From: Pseudoduganella aquatica
GTDB lineage: Bacteria; Pseudomonadota; Gammaproteobacteria; Burkholderiales; Burkholderiaceae_D
NCBI RefSeq assembly: GCF_009857595.1
Contig: NZ_WWCU01000027.1
Location: 1-64,000, forward strand
Direction of reading: 5' to 3'
Length of the DNA stretch: 64,000 bases
Shown piece after piece: positions 1-8,016 of the stretch. A model generated the notes under the pieces. That model searched no databases. It was not told the DNA's origin and saw only the letters and a program-made list of their open reading frames with translations. The translations under genes and the position numbers were made by a program. The first letter of the stretch is position 1. Each line of letters begins with the position of its first letter.

Positions 1-1311
1 GTCGCGGCTGCGCGCCAGCAGCGCCTGCGGCGCGCGGCCCACGCCGAGCAGGCTGCCGCGCAGGCGCCACCAGCGGCTGTGTTCCATGGCCAGCAGGCGC
101 TGCTGCATGTCGCTGCCCCAGGCGCCGGCCTGGTGGCGCGCGTGCTCGCTGTGCGCCAGCGCCGCCTGCAGCTCGCCCAGCGCGCCCTGCAGCTGCGCTT
201 CGCGCCGCGCCAGTTCGTCCCGCAGCGCCGTTTCGCGCCGCGCCAGTTCGTCCTGCAGCGCCGTTTCGCGCTGCACCAGCTGGTCCTGCAGCGCGGCCAG
301 TCCGTCCTGCAGCGCGGCGACCTGCTCGGCGCGGCGCGCCAGGTCGCCGTCGCGCAGTATCAGCTGCGCTTCGCAGGCGGCCAGCTGCCGCACCTGCTCG
401 GCCTGCACCGCCAGCGTCTCCTGCAGGCGCTGCTGGGCCGCTGCCGCGCCGGCCAGCGCCTGGCTGACCTGGCGGTTGGCTTCGCGGCCGTCGTGCAGGG
501 CCTGTTCGGCCAGGGCCGTGCGCTCGGCCTGCGCGTCGGCGGCGCGGCCCTGGGCGGCGGCGGCCTGCTCCAGCGCATCCTGCAGCTGGCCGGCCAGGGT
601 TGCCTTGGCTTGCCAGGCGTGCGCCAGGTGGTGGCTGATGAAGTCGTCAAAGACATTCGGCTGCAGCGCCAGCACCTCGCGCAGCGCGGCGTGCTCGCCG
701 GCCGTGTAGTAGCGGTTCAGGCCGTCGAACCAGGCGAATTGGTAGTCGTGCGCCGTCACCAGCGCTTCCCAGGCCTGGTGCGCGCTGTCGCGCTGGCCGG
801 GCAGCGTCGCTTCGATCACCAGTATCCACGGCCGCCAGCGCTGCAGGTCCAGGCCGCGCAGCACCTCGCCCTCGGCGCCCTCGACGTCGATCTTCAGGAA
901 GTGGATCGGGCCCTGCACATGGGCGGCGCAGATGTCGTTGAGCGTGCGCAGCGGCACCGTCACTTCCTGCAGCGCATAGCCGTCGGCGCGGTGGCCGTCG
1001 GCCACGGCCGCGTCGGTGGAGGCCCAGCCGTTCATGGCCGGCACTTCATACAGCGTGATCTCGCCGTCGCGCGCGCCGCAGGCCACGGCCAGGTTCAGGT
1101 CGCGCGGGCGCTGGGCCTGGAACTGGGCGTGGTAGGACGGCATCGGCTCGATATTGATGCCGCTCCAGCCGCTGTCGTAAAACGCCTTGCTCACCGAGTG
1201 CAGCACCGGATCGTTGGCGCCGACGTCGATATAAAACCCGTTGCGCACATGGCCCAGGGCGCGCCACAGCAGCACGTCCTCGCAGTTTTGCGCGTAGCTG
1301 ACGAAACTCAT
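1..1311 (-). CDS. FkbM-family methyltransferase with C-terminal coiled coil (partial, runs off window)
   Basis: The gene starts at ATG 1311 and stays open to the window edge, giving 437 codons without a stop. Residues 1-220 look like an FkbM SAM-dependent methyltransferase: an N-terminal YAQNCEDVLLWRAL, a glycine-rich FYIDVGAND motif and a later FLKIDVEGAE motif. From about residue 230 the protein becomes an Ala/Gln/Glu/Arg-rich coiled coil. It includes near-identical 11-residue repeats of the type TALQDELARRE, encoded at about 195-305. The start codon overlaps the stop of the upstream ABC ATPase gene as ATGA, so the two are translationally coupled. By analogy with WbdD of E. coli O9a (methyl cap plus coiled-coil ruler), a role in capping an exported O-polysaccharide is inferred. 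The C-terminus is not visible, so a further domain such as a glycosyltransferase cannot be excluded. Confidence 0.8.
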   Translation of the reverse strand, partial: MSFVSYAQNCEDVLLWRALGHVRNGFYIDVGANDPVLHSVSKAFYDSGWSGINIEPMPSYHAQFQAQRPRDLNLAVACGARDGEITLYEVPAMNGWASTDAAVADGHRADGYALQEVTVPLRTLNDICAAHVQGPIHFLKIDVEGAEGEVLRGLDLQRWRPWILVIEATLPGQRDSAHQAWEALVTAHDYQFAWFDGLNRYYTAGEHAALREVLALQPNVFDDFISHHLAHAWQAKATLAGQLQDALEQAAAAQGRAADAQAERTALAEQALHDGREANRQVSQALAGAAAAQQRLQETLAVQAEQVRQLAACEAQLILRDGDLARRAEQVAALQDGLAALQDQLVQRETALQDELARRETALRDELARREAQLQGALGELQAALAHSEHARHQAGAWGSDMQQRLLAMEHSRWWRLRGSLLGVGRAPQALLARSRD

Positions 1312-2531
1312 AATTGGACGATCTCGATAGTGGGGTCGATAAAGGCCGTGCCCTCGAAGTGCGGGCGGCGCATATTGATCACGGTAAACACCAGCGCCAG
1401 GTCGCGCCACTCGTAGTTGTTGACCAGGTGGGTGTCGGTGCTGACGATGGCGGTCGACACCGAATAGGTGCCGGGGCCGAGGTTCATCGGGAAGGCGAAG
1501 CGGTAGCGCACCAGGCTGCCGGCGGCCACGGCGGCCAGCGGCATCTCCTTCAGGTGGGTATTGGTGCCGTACATGGCCTGCCCGAGCCGGTCCTTGATCA
1601 TATAGCCCAGCACCATGCGCGGGATCGGCGCGTGCGCCTGCACCGTGACCTCCAGCGTCACCGCCGCGCCCACGTCCACCACCTCGACCGGCGCGCCGTG
1701 CTCGTCGAGCAGCGCGATCTGCGCCACGCTCGCCTCGCCGCTGCCGGAAATGATCTGCACCTTGCCGCTGTCCAGGGTTTTCACTTCCAGCTTCTGGTTC
1801 TCGCGCTCGGCGATCATGGCGTTGTAGTAATCCATGATTTCCTCCGGCGGCCCGCTGCGCGCCAGGCGGCCGGCGTCGAGCAGGATGGCGCGGTCGCACA
1901 CCGACTGGATGGCCTGCTTGTCGTGCGACACCAGCAGCAGCGTGGTGCCCTGGCGGCGGTATGCGCGGATGCGCTCGAAGCTCTTGTGCTGGAAATAGGT
2001 GTCGCCCACCGACAGCGCCTCGTCGACGATGAGGATGTCGGGCCGGCGCGCGGTGGCCACGGAAAAGGCCACGCGCATCTGCATGCCGCTGGAGTACACC
2101 CGCACCGGCTGGTCCATATAGTCGCCGATCTCGGCGAAGGCCTCGATGTCGGGCATCAGCGCCGTGATCTCGGCCACCGTCATGCCGATCAGCTGGCCGG
2201 CCATGTAGACGTTCTGGCGGCCGGTGAAGTCGGGATGGAAGCCCATGCCCAGCTCCAGCAGCGCGGCCACGCGGCCCTGCATGGCCACGCCGCCCGTGGT
2301 GGGCTGGGTGGTGCCGGTGATCAGCTTGAGCAGCGTGCTCTTGCCGGCGCCGTTGATGCCGATCAGGCCCACGGCCTCGCCGGGCGCGACGTGGAAATTA
2401 ATGTCCTGCAAAATCCACTTGAGCTTGTGGCGCGCGCCGCGGAAGGGCAACAGCCATTCGCCCAGGCGCGACCAGCGCGTGGGATATTGTTTGTAGGCCT
2501 TGCCCAGGTTGCTGACTGTTATCGAGCCCAT
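1308..2531 (-). CDS. wzt: Polysaccharide ABC exporter ATPase with C-terminal carbohydrate-binding domain (Wzt)
   Basis: This 407-residue protein energises export of O-antigen or a similar polysaccharide across the inner membrane. Walker A (GINGAGKST) is at residues 58-66, the signature YSSGMQMR at 146-153, Walker B (ILIVDE) at 166-171 and the switch His at 203. Residues from about 255 form an extra beta-rich domain, as in long Wzt proteins that bind the modified end of the glycan before export; short capsule-type ATPases lack it. The start overlaps the permease stop by one base (TGATG) and the stop overlaps the methyltransferase start by four bases, so three genes form a tight operon. The presence of the extra domain agrees with a terminal modification made by the neighbouring methyltransferase. 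Confidence 0.93.
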   Translation of the reverse strand: MGSITVSNLGKAYKQYPTRWSRLGEWLLPFRGARHKLKWILQDINFHVAPGEAVGLIGINGAGKSTLLKLITGTTQPTTGGVAMQGRVAALLELGMGFHPDFTGRQNVYMAGQLIGMTVAEITALMPDIEAFAEIGDYMDQPVRVYSSGMQMRVAFSVATARRPDILIVDEALSVGDTYFQHKSFERIRAYRRQGTTLLLVSHDKQAIQSVCDRAILLDAGRLARSGPPEEIMDYYNAMIAERENQKLEVKTLDSGKVQIISGSGEASVAQIALLDEHGAPVEVVDVGAAVTLEVTVQAHAPIPRMVLGYMIKDRLGQAMYGTNTHLKEMPLAAVAAGSLVRYRFAFPMNLGPGTYSVSTAIVSTDTHLVNNYEWRDLALVFTVINMRRPHFEGTAFIDPTIEIVQL

Positions 2532-3325
2532 CAGAGTTCATCCACCATTTCACCCGCGCGCTTGCGGAACAATTTCATGCCGAGCAGGCACAGCGCCAGC
2601 GCCAGCGCCAGCGCCGGCAGCATGCTGGCCCAGTCCGGCGCCTGGCCCGCCACCAGGATGGTCTGGCAGGCCTGGATCACGGCCGCCATCGGGTTCCAGG
2701 CCAGCAGGCCGCGCACCTCGGCCGGCAAAATGCTGGCCGGGTAGACGATGGGCGTGAACCAGAACCAGAACTGGATAAAGATGGTGAAGAACTGGCCCAC
2801 GTCGCGGAAGAACACATTGAGCACGCCCAGCACCAGGCCCAGGCCGATGGCCAGCATCACCAGCAGCGCCAGCACCGGTATCAGCAGCAGGAAGACGGCG
2901 CCCGGGAACTGGCCCGACAGCAGCAGGAAGGCGGTAAACAGGCCGAAGATGATGCCGAAGTTGACCAGCGCGTTGAGCACCACGATGACGGGCAGGCTGG
3001 TGCGCGGGAAGCTGATCTTCTTGAGCAGGTTGGCCTGCTCGAGGAACATGTTCTGGGCGCGCGTGACGATTTCCGAGAACAGGCCCCAGGCCAGCACGCC
3101 GGCGCACAGGTAGATGCTGTAGCCGTACTCGGTGCTGTTGCCCGGCAGCTTGCTCTGCATCACTTGCGAGAAGATCAGCGTGTACACCAGTATCATGGCC
3201 AGCGGGCTCAGCACGGTCCAGGCCGCGCCCAGCATGGTGTTGCGGTATTTGGACTGGAACTCGCGCCGGACACTGCCCAGCACAAAGCCGCGGTAGGACC
3301 ACAGGGCGCGCAACATCAAACTCAT
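2531..3325 (-). CDS. wzm: Polysaccharide ABC exporter permease (Wzm)
   Basis: This 264-residue integral membrane protein belongs to the ABC-2 permease family. It opens with the amphipathic stretch before FVLGSVRREFQSKYRNT typical of Wzm/KpsM proteins, followed by about six hydrophobic segments. It would form the channel through which the lipid-linked polysaccharide is moved by the Wzt ATPase encoded immediately downstream. It is the first gene of the minus-strand operon, and about 155 bases separate it from the Crp-family gene, so the promoter should lie there. I could not define a clear -35/-10 pair in that gap. Length and order (permease, ATPase, modifying enzyme) match O-antigen export loci. 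Confidence 0.92.
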   Translation of the reverse strand: MSLMLRALWSYRGFVLGSVRREFQSKYRNTMLGAAWTVLSPLAMILVYTLIFSQVMQSKLPGNSTEYGYSIYLCAGVLAWGLFSEIVTRAQNMFLEQANLLKKISFPRTSLPVIVVLNALVNFGIIFGLFTAFLLLSGQFPGAVFLLLIPVLALLVMLAIGLGLVLGVLNVFFRDVGQFFTIFIQFWFWFTPIVYPASILPAEVRGLLAWNPMAAVIQACQTILVAGQAPDWASMLPALALALALCLLGMKLFRKRAGEMVDEL

Positions 3326-3482
3326 GCCGCCCTCCGGCCGGGACGGGCAATAATTAGCATCATCGTGAATTGGGCCGCGCTGCGCGGACGGCAGGACGGC
3401 GGGGATTGGTCAAGAGCGGCATTATAGCCTACCGTCCCACGCCCCTTGCTACAGTTGTAACACGTTGTCACAAAGAAAGGAG

Positions 3483-4223
3483 CTAGCTCTGCACCAGCTT
3501 TTGCAGCGCCTCGGGGTTTTTGATCACCAGCCGGTGCGGTTCCTTCTGGACGATGCCCTGCTGCACCAGCGTGAGCAGCGCCCGGGTGACGGTCTCGCGG
3601 CTGGTGTTGATCATATTGGCAATATCCTGGTGGGTGGGCAGGTTTTCCACCACTGTGCCGTCGGGCTGCTTCTTCTGCATCAGCACCAGGTAGGTGTAGA
3701 TGCGCTTGGCCGTGTTGTTGATGCTGAGCAGGGCGCGGAATTCGGAGTCGCGCTGGATTTTCTGCGCCAGGTGCTGCAGCATCTGGCGCGCCACCGACGG
3801 CGAATGCGAAAACAGGTGCATGGCGGTGGGGGCCGGCAGGAAGGCCACCAGGGCGTCCGTCATGGCCACCACCGAAGCCGAGCGGGTGGTGTTGTTGATC
3901 AGGGCGATCTCGCCGAAGAAATCGCCCGGCGCAAGTATCCGCAGGCCGATGGCGCGCCCGTCTTCGGTAATGTCGACCACCTGCAGCTGGCCTGCCAGCA
4001 GGAACATCAGCCCGTCGCCATGGCCGCCCTTGTGCAGCACCACGTCGCGCTTGGCGTACTGGCGTACGCGCAGATCCGCCTTCACACGGATGATTTCCTC
4101 GTCCGACAGTTCGGCCAGCAGCGGAATCTTGCGCAGGTGGATCTGCAAATTGCGCTCGGCCGGCGACGCTTCCGTGCCCGTGTCGGGCGGCGGCGGGCTG
4201 GCTGGCTGGGTGGTGGTATTCAT
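3483..4223 (-). CDS. Crp/Fnr-family transcriptional regulator, CRP-like DNA specificity
   Basis: This 246-residue regulator has a cyclic-nucleotide-binding beta-roll (about 35-140), a dimerisation helix (about 140-170) and a winged helix-turn-helix (about 195-230). The phosphate-binding cassette keeps FGEIAL (103-108) and Arg114, which in CRP contact the cAMP phosphate. The recognition helix reads SRETVTR, so Arg209, Glu210 and Arg214 correspond to Arg180, Glu181 and Arg185 of E. coli CRP, the residues that read TGTGA. A Pro-rich N-terminal extension of about 20 residues is extra. There are no Fnr-type cysteine clusters. TGTGA-type sites upstream of three loci in this window fit this protein as their reader. 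That it binds cAMP rather than another ligand is inference. Confidence 0.9.
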   Translation of the reverse strand: MNTTTQPASPPPPDTGTEASPAERNLQIHLRKIPLLAELSDEEIIRVKADLRVRQYAKRDVVLHKGGHGDGLMFLLAGQLQVVDITEDGRAIGLRILAPGDFFGEIALINNTTRSASVVAMTDALVAFLPAPTAMHLFSHSPSVARQMLQHLAQKIQRDSEFRALLSINNTAKRIYTYLVLMQKKQPDGTVVENLPTHQDIANMINTSRETVTRALLTLVQQGIVQKEPHRLVIKNPEALQKLVQS

Positions 4224-4258
4224 GCGTTGGGTTCAGTGGGTGACAGCGTCATTCTAGC

Positions 4259-4585
4259 TTAGATGGAGGCGAGTGCCGCCGCGCACAAGGCCCCGGCGGC
4301 CACGCCGGCCGCGTTGGCGGCCATGTCGCGCCAGGAGAAGCCGCGTCCCGGCACCAGCTGCTGCAGGCATTCGATCAGCCAGCCGGCCAGCAGCAGGCCG
4401 GCCAGCCACAGCGCGGCGCTGGCGGCCGGCGCGATGCGCATGGCCAGCAGGGCCAGTCCGGCGTAGGCGCCGAAATGCATCAGCTTGTCGTTCGGCAAGC
4501 GCGACGGCAGCCACTGGTTGGGCACCAGGCAGCCTGCCACCAGGGCCAGGCTGAAGCCGATAAAAACCGCCATTTCCCACATCAT
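4259..4585 (-). CDS. VanZ-family membrane protein
   Basis: This small protein of 108 residues has about four hydrophobic helices. It carries the VanZ-like pattern: a conserved DKLMHFGAYAGLALL segment, then ECLQQLVPGRGFSWRDMAAN near the C-terminus. The biochemical role of VanZ-like proteins outside teicoplanin resistance is unknown; many sit in envelope or polysaccharide regions, as here. It ends about 35 bases before the start of the Crp-family gene on the same strand, so the two may be cotranscribed. The start at 4585 gives two methionines in tandem, and ATG 4582 is an equally good start. Confidence 0.75.
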   Translation of the reverse strand: MMWEMAVFIGFSLALVAGCLVPNQWLPSRLPNDKLMHFGAYAGLALLAMRIAPAASAALWLAGLLLAGWLIECLQQLVPGRGFSWRDMAANAAGVAAGALCAAALASI

Positions 4586-4631
4586 GCGCTTATCCGTTTC
4601 ACTACGCGCTGCGCGCGCGCCGGTGAACCAT

Positions 4632-5951
4632 TCACAGACCCTGCCACTGCCAGCTCAATTGCAATTGGCGGTTATTGTACTGAAAGATGGGAATATTTTC
4701 CCTGTTGATGACCTGCCGCACTTCCAGGATCAGGTTTTGCTGGCGCGCGACCGGATAGGTCAGCGCGGCGCGCAGCGTGTGCGTGTCCTGCTCGCGCACC
4801 TGGTCGACCACGGGCGGCGCATAGGGCTCGCTGCCGCGCCAGTGCTGCAGCGTGTAGCCCACTTCGGCGGTCAGGCCGGTGCCGTATTTGCGCTGCCAGC
4901 TCAGCGCGGCGTTGGCGCCGTGGCGGTCGCCGCCGGGGCGCGCGCCGGTGGCGCGGTCGGTGGCCACGCCGATGCTGGCGCTGACCACGCTGTCGTTCTT
5001 GCGCCGGCTGAACTGGGCGCGCAGCTCGCCGGTGTTGGCGTCGAAGGTGTCCAGCGTCACATAGCTGTTGCGCCCCACGCTGCCCTGCAGGTGGAAGGTG
5101 AAGCCGTAGGGCAGCTTGAGCGGCGGGCCCACGCGCGCCAGCAGCTGGTACTGGCGCTGGTAGAACTCGCCGCCCAGCGAGATCAGGCCGGCCAGCACGG
5201 TGCCGCGCAGGGTCCAGCCGTCCCAGCGCCACAGCGTTTCGGCGCCGGCGAACAGGGCGCCGCTGTCGTACTGGCGCAAGGTGTCGTTGCGGCGCTGCTG
5301 GAACTGGACGAAGCCGACGGTGCCGTTCGGCGTCAGGTCGCGCATATAGTCGCCCGACAGCATGGTGTACTGGTCGTGCTGCGGCTGGAACTCGGGCGAC
5401 AGCGTGTATTCCGGGTTCAGCACCCGGGTCGAGCCCTGGTTGACGTTCTGGTCGATGCCGCGCGAGATGGACAGGCTGTACTGGCTGAGCGGCGTCCACT
5501 GCTCGCAGCCGACGGCGCGCGCTTCGCGTATCAGCTCGACGATGCCGGGCGGCGGCGCAAAGCGCTCCTCGATGGTGCGGAACATGCGCTCGGCCTCGTC
5601 CGGGCGGCCCAGGCTGCACTGGATCAGCGCCAGGTCCAGCCAGGCGCCGGCATGCTGCGGCTCCTGCTCGATCACGCGCCGCAGCGCCTGGTTGGCGTCC
5701 TGCTTGCGGCCCTCGGCGATGGATTGCAGCGCGTCCTCGTACAGCTGTTTGGTCACGGCCTGCACCGGCGGCAGTTGCTCCGGAGCCGGGGCCGGGATGG
5801 GCGGCGTGTCCGCCGCAGTGGCGGACGTGGCGGCCGGCGCGGCGGATTCGGCGCCGGGCCGGTCTTGCTGCTGCTCCTGCTGCTGCGCCGCGCTGGCGCC
5901 GCAGGCCAGCAGCAGCGCCAGCGCGGCCAAGGGGGAAGCCGGGCGCCTCAT
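4632..5951 (-). CDS. TPR and beta-barrel outer-membrane protein (DUF560/Slam-like)
   Basis: This 439-residue exported protein has an N-terminal hydrophobic leader ending near LLLACGASA, which could be cut by signal peptidase I or, at LLAC, act as a lipobox. A Gln/Pro/Ala-rich linker follows. About residues 85-170 form TPR-like helices (YEDALQSIAEGRKQDANQAL, then a second helix pair). The remainder is alternating amphipathic beta-strands with repeated aromatic ends, as in an outer-membrane barrel. TPR plus barrel resembles surface-lipoprotein assembly modifiers, but I would not assign that function. Its start overlaps the cyclase stop as ATGA, so its synthesis is coupled to the cyclase. The pairing suggests one envelope-sensing or export module with the divergent FecR gene. 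Confidence 0.7.
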   Translation of the reverse strand: MRRPASPLAALALLLACGASAAQQQEQQQDRPGAESAAPAATSATAADTPPIPAPAPEQLPPVQAVTKQLYEDALQSIAEGRKQDANQALRRVIEQEPQHAGAWLDLALIQCSLGRPDEAERMFRTIEERFAPPPGIVELIREARAVGCEQWTPLSQYSLSISRGIDQNVNQGSTRVLNPEYTLSPEFQPQHDQYTMLSGDYMRDLTPNGTVGFVQFQQRRNDTLRQYDSGALFAGAETLWRWDGWTLRGTVLAGLISLGGEFYQRQYQLLARVGPPLKLPYGFTFHLQGSVGRNSYVTLDTFDANTGELRAQFSRRKNDSVVSASIGVATDRATGARPGGDRHGANAALSWQRKYGTGLTAEVGYTLQHWRGSEPYAPPVVDQVREQDTHTLRAALTYPVARQQNLILEVRQVINRENIPIFQYNNRQLQLSWQWQGL

Positions 5952-7855
5952 GCGGGCTGCTCCTCGGCGGCCGGCAGGGCGGCTTGGGTCATGGCGGGTT
6001 CAAGGGTGTACAAGGTGGTGGTTTTTTCTTTCCCGCGCAGTACGCGTTCTCCCAGCAGCAGGAAGCGGTGGCGGCGCGCCTGCGCCACGGTGCCGGCGCC
6101 GATGATGATGTCGTGCGGCAGGTCGCGCGCGGCCTGCTCCAGGCGCGAGGCGGTGTTCACGCTGTCGCCCACGGCGGTATAGATGCTGCGCGAGCCGGTG
6201 CCGAAGTCGCCCGCGAAGGCGGTGCCGCTGTCGATGCCGATGCGCACCCGCAGCGGCGCAAAGCCGTTGCGCGCGCGCTGCCGGTTGTACTGGCGCACGC
6301 GCTCCACAATGTCGGCCGCCGCGTCCAGCGCCAGGTCGGCGTGGTCGGGATTGGGGAGCGGCGCGCCCCAGAACGCCACCAGGCCGTCGCCGGTGTATTT
6401 GTCCAGCGTGCCGCCCTGGGCCATGACCGGGCCGGTCAGGCATTCCAGGAATTCGCGCGTGAGCTGGGCGGCGGCTGCCACCGGCAGCGCCTCGACGTGG
6501 GTGGTGTAGCCCTCCATGTCGGCGATCAGCGTGGTCACTTCGCGCTGGGCCGGCGCCAGCGGATCCTTGATGTCGCTGCGCAGCAGCTCGGTCACCACTT
6601 CCGGCGCCACGTACTGGCGCAGCGTGTCGAGCAGGTGGCGCGATTTGCGCTGCGTGAGCTGCCAGTGGTAGGGCACGGCCACGGCCAGCAGGAACAGGGT
6701 GCAGGCCAGCGGGCCGGTGGTGGAGAAATACGGGTCGTGCGGGCTCATGGCATAGGCCAGCGCCAGCCAGGCGGCGCTCAGCGCGGCGAGCACGCCCACG
6801 CCCAGCGCGGCCGGCACGCGCGGCAGCGCCCACAGCGCCAGCAGCACGCAGGCCGCGCCGTACAGGCTGCCGATCCAGCGTCCCGGCCACGGCGCGGGCG
6901 CCGTGCCTTGCTGCAGGTCGAGCAGGGTGGACAGCATGGCGGCCTGCACCCCCAGGCCGGGGCGGTTGGCCGCCAGCGGCGTGGCCACACGGTCGCTCAG
7001 GCCCAGCGAGGACGAACCGACCAGCACCAGGCGGCCGGCCGCGCTGGCCGGTTCGATGCGCTGGGCCAGCACGTCGCTGGCCTGCACCAGGGTGTAGGCG
7101 CTCCAGTCGCGCTTGTAGGCGATGCGCTGCGGGCTGGGCGGCAGCGTGGCCAGGCCGCCGCCGCAGCAGTCGATCAGCGCCAAACTCAGCGCGGGATAGC
7201 GCGCCCCCTGGTAGCTGGTGAGCAGGGGCAGGCGGCGCAGGGCGCCGTCCGGGTCCGGAATGAAGCCGATATTGCCGACGTTGGGCGCGCCGGCCCAGGC
7301 GGCCTGGTTGGCGATATAGCCGGTGGCCGCCGTGGCGTCGCCGGCGCGCGCGGTGGCGCCGCTCAGCCGGCCTTCGCGCAGCGCATACGGGCGGCTCTGT
7401 GAATAGTCGAAAGCCTGCGCCAGCACCAGTCGCGCGTGCCGGGCCAGCATGCCGAGACGCAGGTCGCCGTCGGCGTCGGCCGGATTGGGCAGCACGATGT
7501 CGAGCGCGACGCCGCGCGCGCCGTAGGTGGTCAGCAGGATTTCCACCAGGTCGGCCAGGCGCGCGCGCGGCCAGGGCCACGGGCCCAGCTCGGCCATGCT
7601 GGCCTCGTCGATGTCGACCACCAGCACGCGCGGTTCGGGCGTGTCCGTGCTTTGCCAGCGCAGATAGCGGTCGCGCAGCCACTCGTCGGCGAACAGCGAG
7701 GCGCCGGGCGGCGCCAGCCATTGCGTGCCCAGCGCCAGCATGAGTCCGGCAGCGGCTATCAGCGCGCGCGGCAGCCAGGCCGGCAAGGGCGGCAGGCGCC
7801 GTGACCAGGATGTCGTCGAAGATGTCAAAAGGGGCTGCGGTGGGGTGAAGGTCAA
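5948..7855 (-). CDS. CHASE2-domain adenylate/guanylate cyclase
   Basis: This 635-residue membrane enzyme is predicted to make cAMP (or cGMP). After one N-terminal membrane helix, residues of about 40-330 form a periplasmic CHASE2 sensor. Two or three helices follow (about 335-415), then a class III cyclase domain at about 450-620. The metal-binding aspartates are visible in LIADMEGYT and DKYTGDG, and the transition-state Asn and Arg in VNTASRLE, so the domain should be active. The DKYTGDG lysine together with YTAVGD favours ATP over GTP. It heads a two-gene operon with the TPR/barrel gene. It is divergent from the FecR gene, and a near-perfect CRP site lies in the shared intergenic region. 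The signal sensed is unknown. Confidence 0.9.
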   Translation of the reverse strand: MTFTPPQPLLTSSTTSWSRRLPPLPAWLPRALIAAAGLMLALGTQWLAPPGASLFADEWLRDRYLRWQSTDTPEPRVLVVDIDEASMAELGPWPWPRARLADLVEILLTTYGARGVALDIVLPNPADADGDLRLGMLARHARLVLAQAFDYSQSRPYALREGRLSGATARAGDATAATGYIANQAAWAGAPNVGNIGFIPDPDGALRRLPLLTSYQGARYPALSLALIDCCGGGLATLPPSPQRIAYKRDWSAYTLVQASDVLAQRIEPASAAGRLVLVGSSSLGLSDRVATPLAANRPGLGVQAAMLSTLLDLQQGTAPAPWPGRWIGSLYGAACVLLALWALPRVPAALGVGVLAALSAAWLALAYAMSPHDPYFSTTGPLACTLFLLAVAVPYHWQLTQRKSRHLLDTLRQYVAPEVVTELLRSDIKDPLAPAQREVTTLIADMEGYTTHVEALPVAAAAQLTREFLECLTGPVMAQGGTLDKYTGDGLVAFWGAPLPNPDHADLALDAAADIVERVRQYNRQRARNGFAPLRVRIGIDSGTAFAGDFGTGSRSIYTAVGDSVNTASRLEQAARDLPHDIIIGAGTVAQARRHRFLLLGERVLRGKEKTTTLYTLEPAMTQAALPAAEEQPA

Positions 7856-7953
7856 TCCGTTAGTATAACGCCTAGCCCTGTGGAAAGGCGAGTGGGGCGG
7901 CCGATGCTACAAAGTGTAACGTTTCGCGCAGTTAGCGGGCTTTTCCATGAGAA

Positions 7954-7995
7954 TGTGATGGCTATCACGGCAGCTTACGTGCCGTGCTGGATAAT
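7954..7995 (+). promoter_or_regulatory. CRP-type operator and promoter before the FecR gene
   Basis: TGTGATGGCTATCACG at 7954-7969 matches the TGTGA-N6-TCACA CRP consensus with one mismatch. A GATAAT -10 element lies at 7990-7995, which places the operator centre at about -40.5 from the predicted start point near 8002. That is the class II activator geometry. The same operator also lies about 100 bases upstream of the divergent cyclase gene and could affect it. Confidence 0.65.
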
Positions 7996-8016
7996 AAGAT
8001 GGAAAAGGGGAATATC

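Noticed and set aside
3456..3472. TGTAA and TCACA half-sites before wzm, resembling a CRP operator
   Set aside because: The spacing is seven bases instead of six and the first half has a mismatch, so the dyad is broken. No matching -10 element was seen at the right distance.
7984..8016. GTG 7984 as start of the FecR gene
   Set aside because: It would lie upstream of the predicted -10 element and put 11 polar residues before the signal peptide. ATG 8017 has a good ribosome site.
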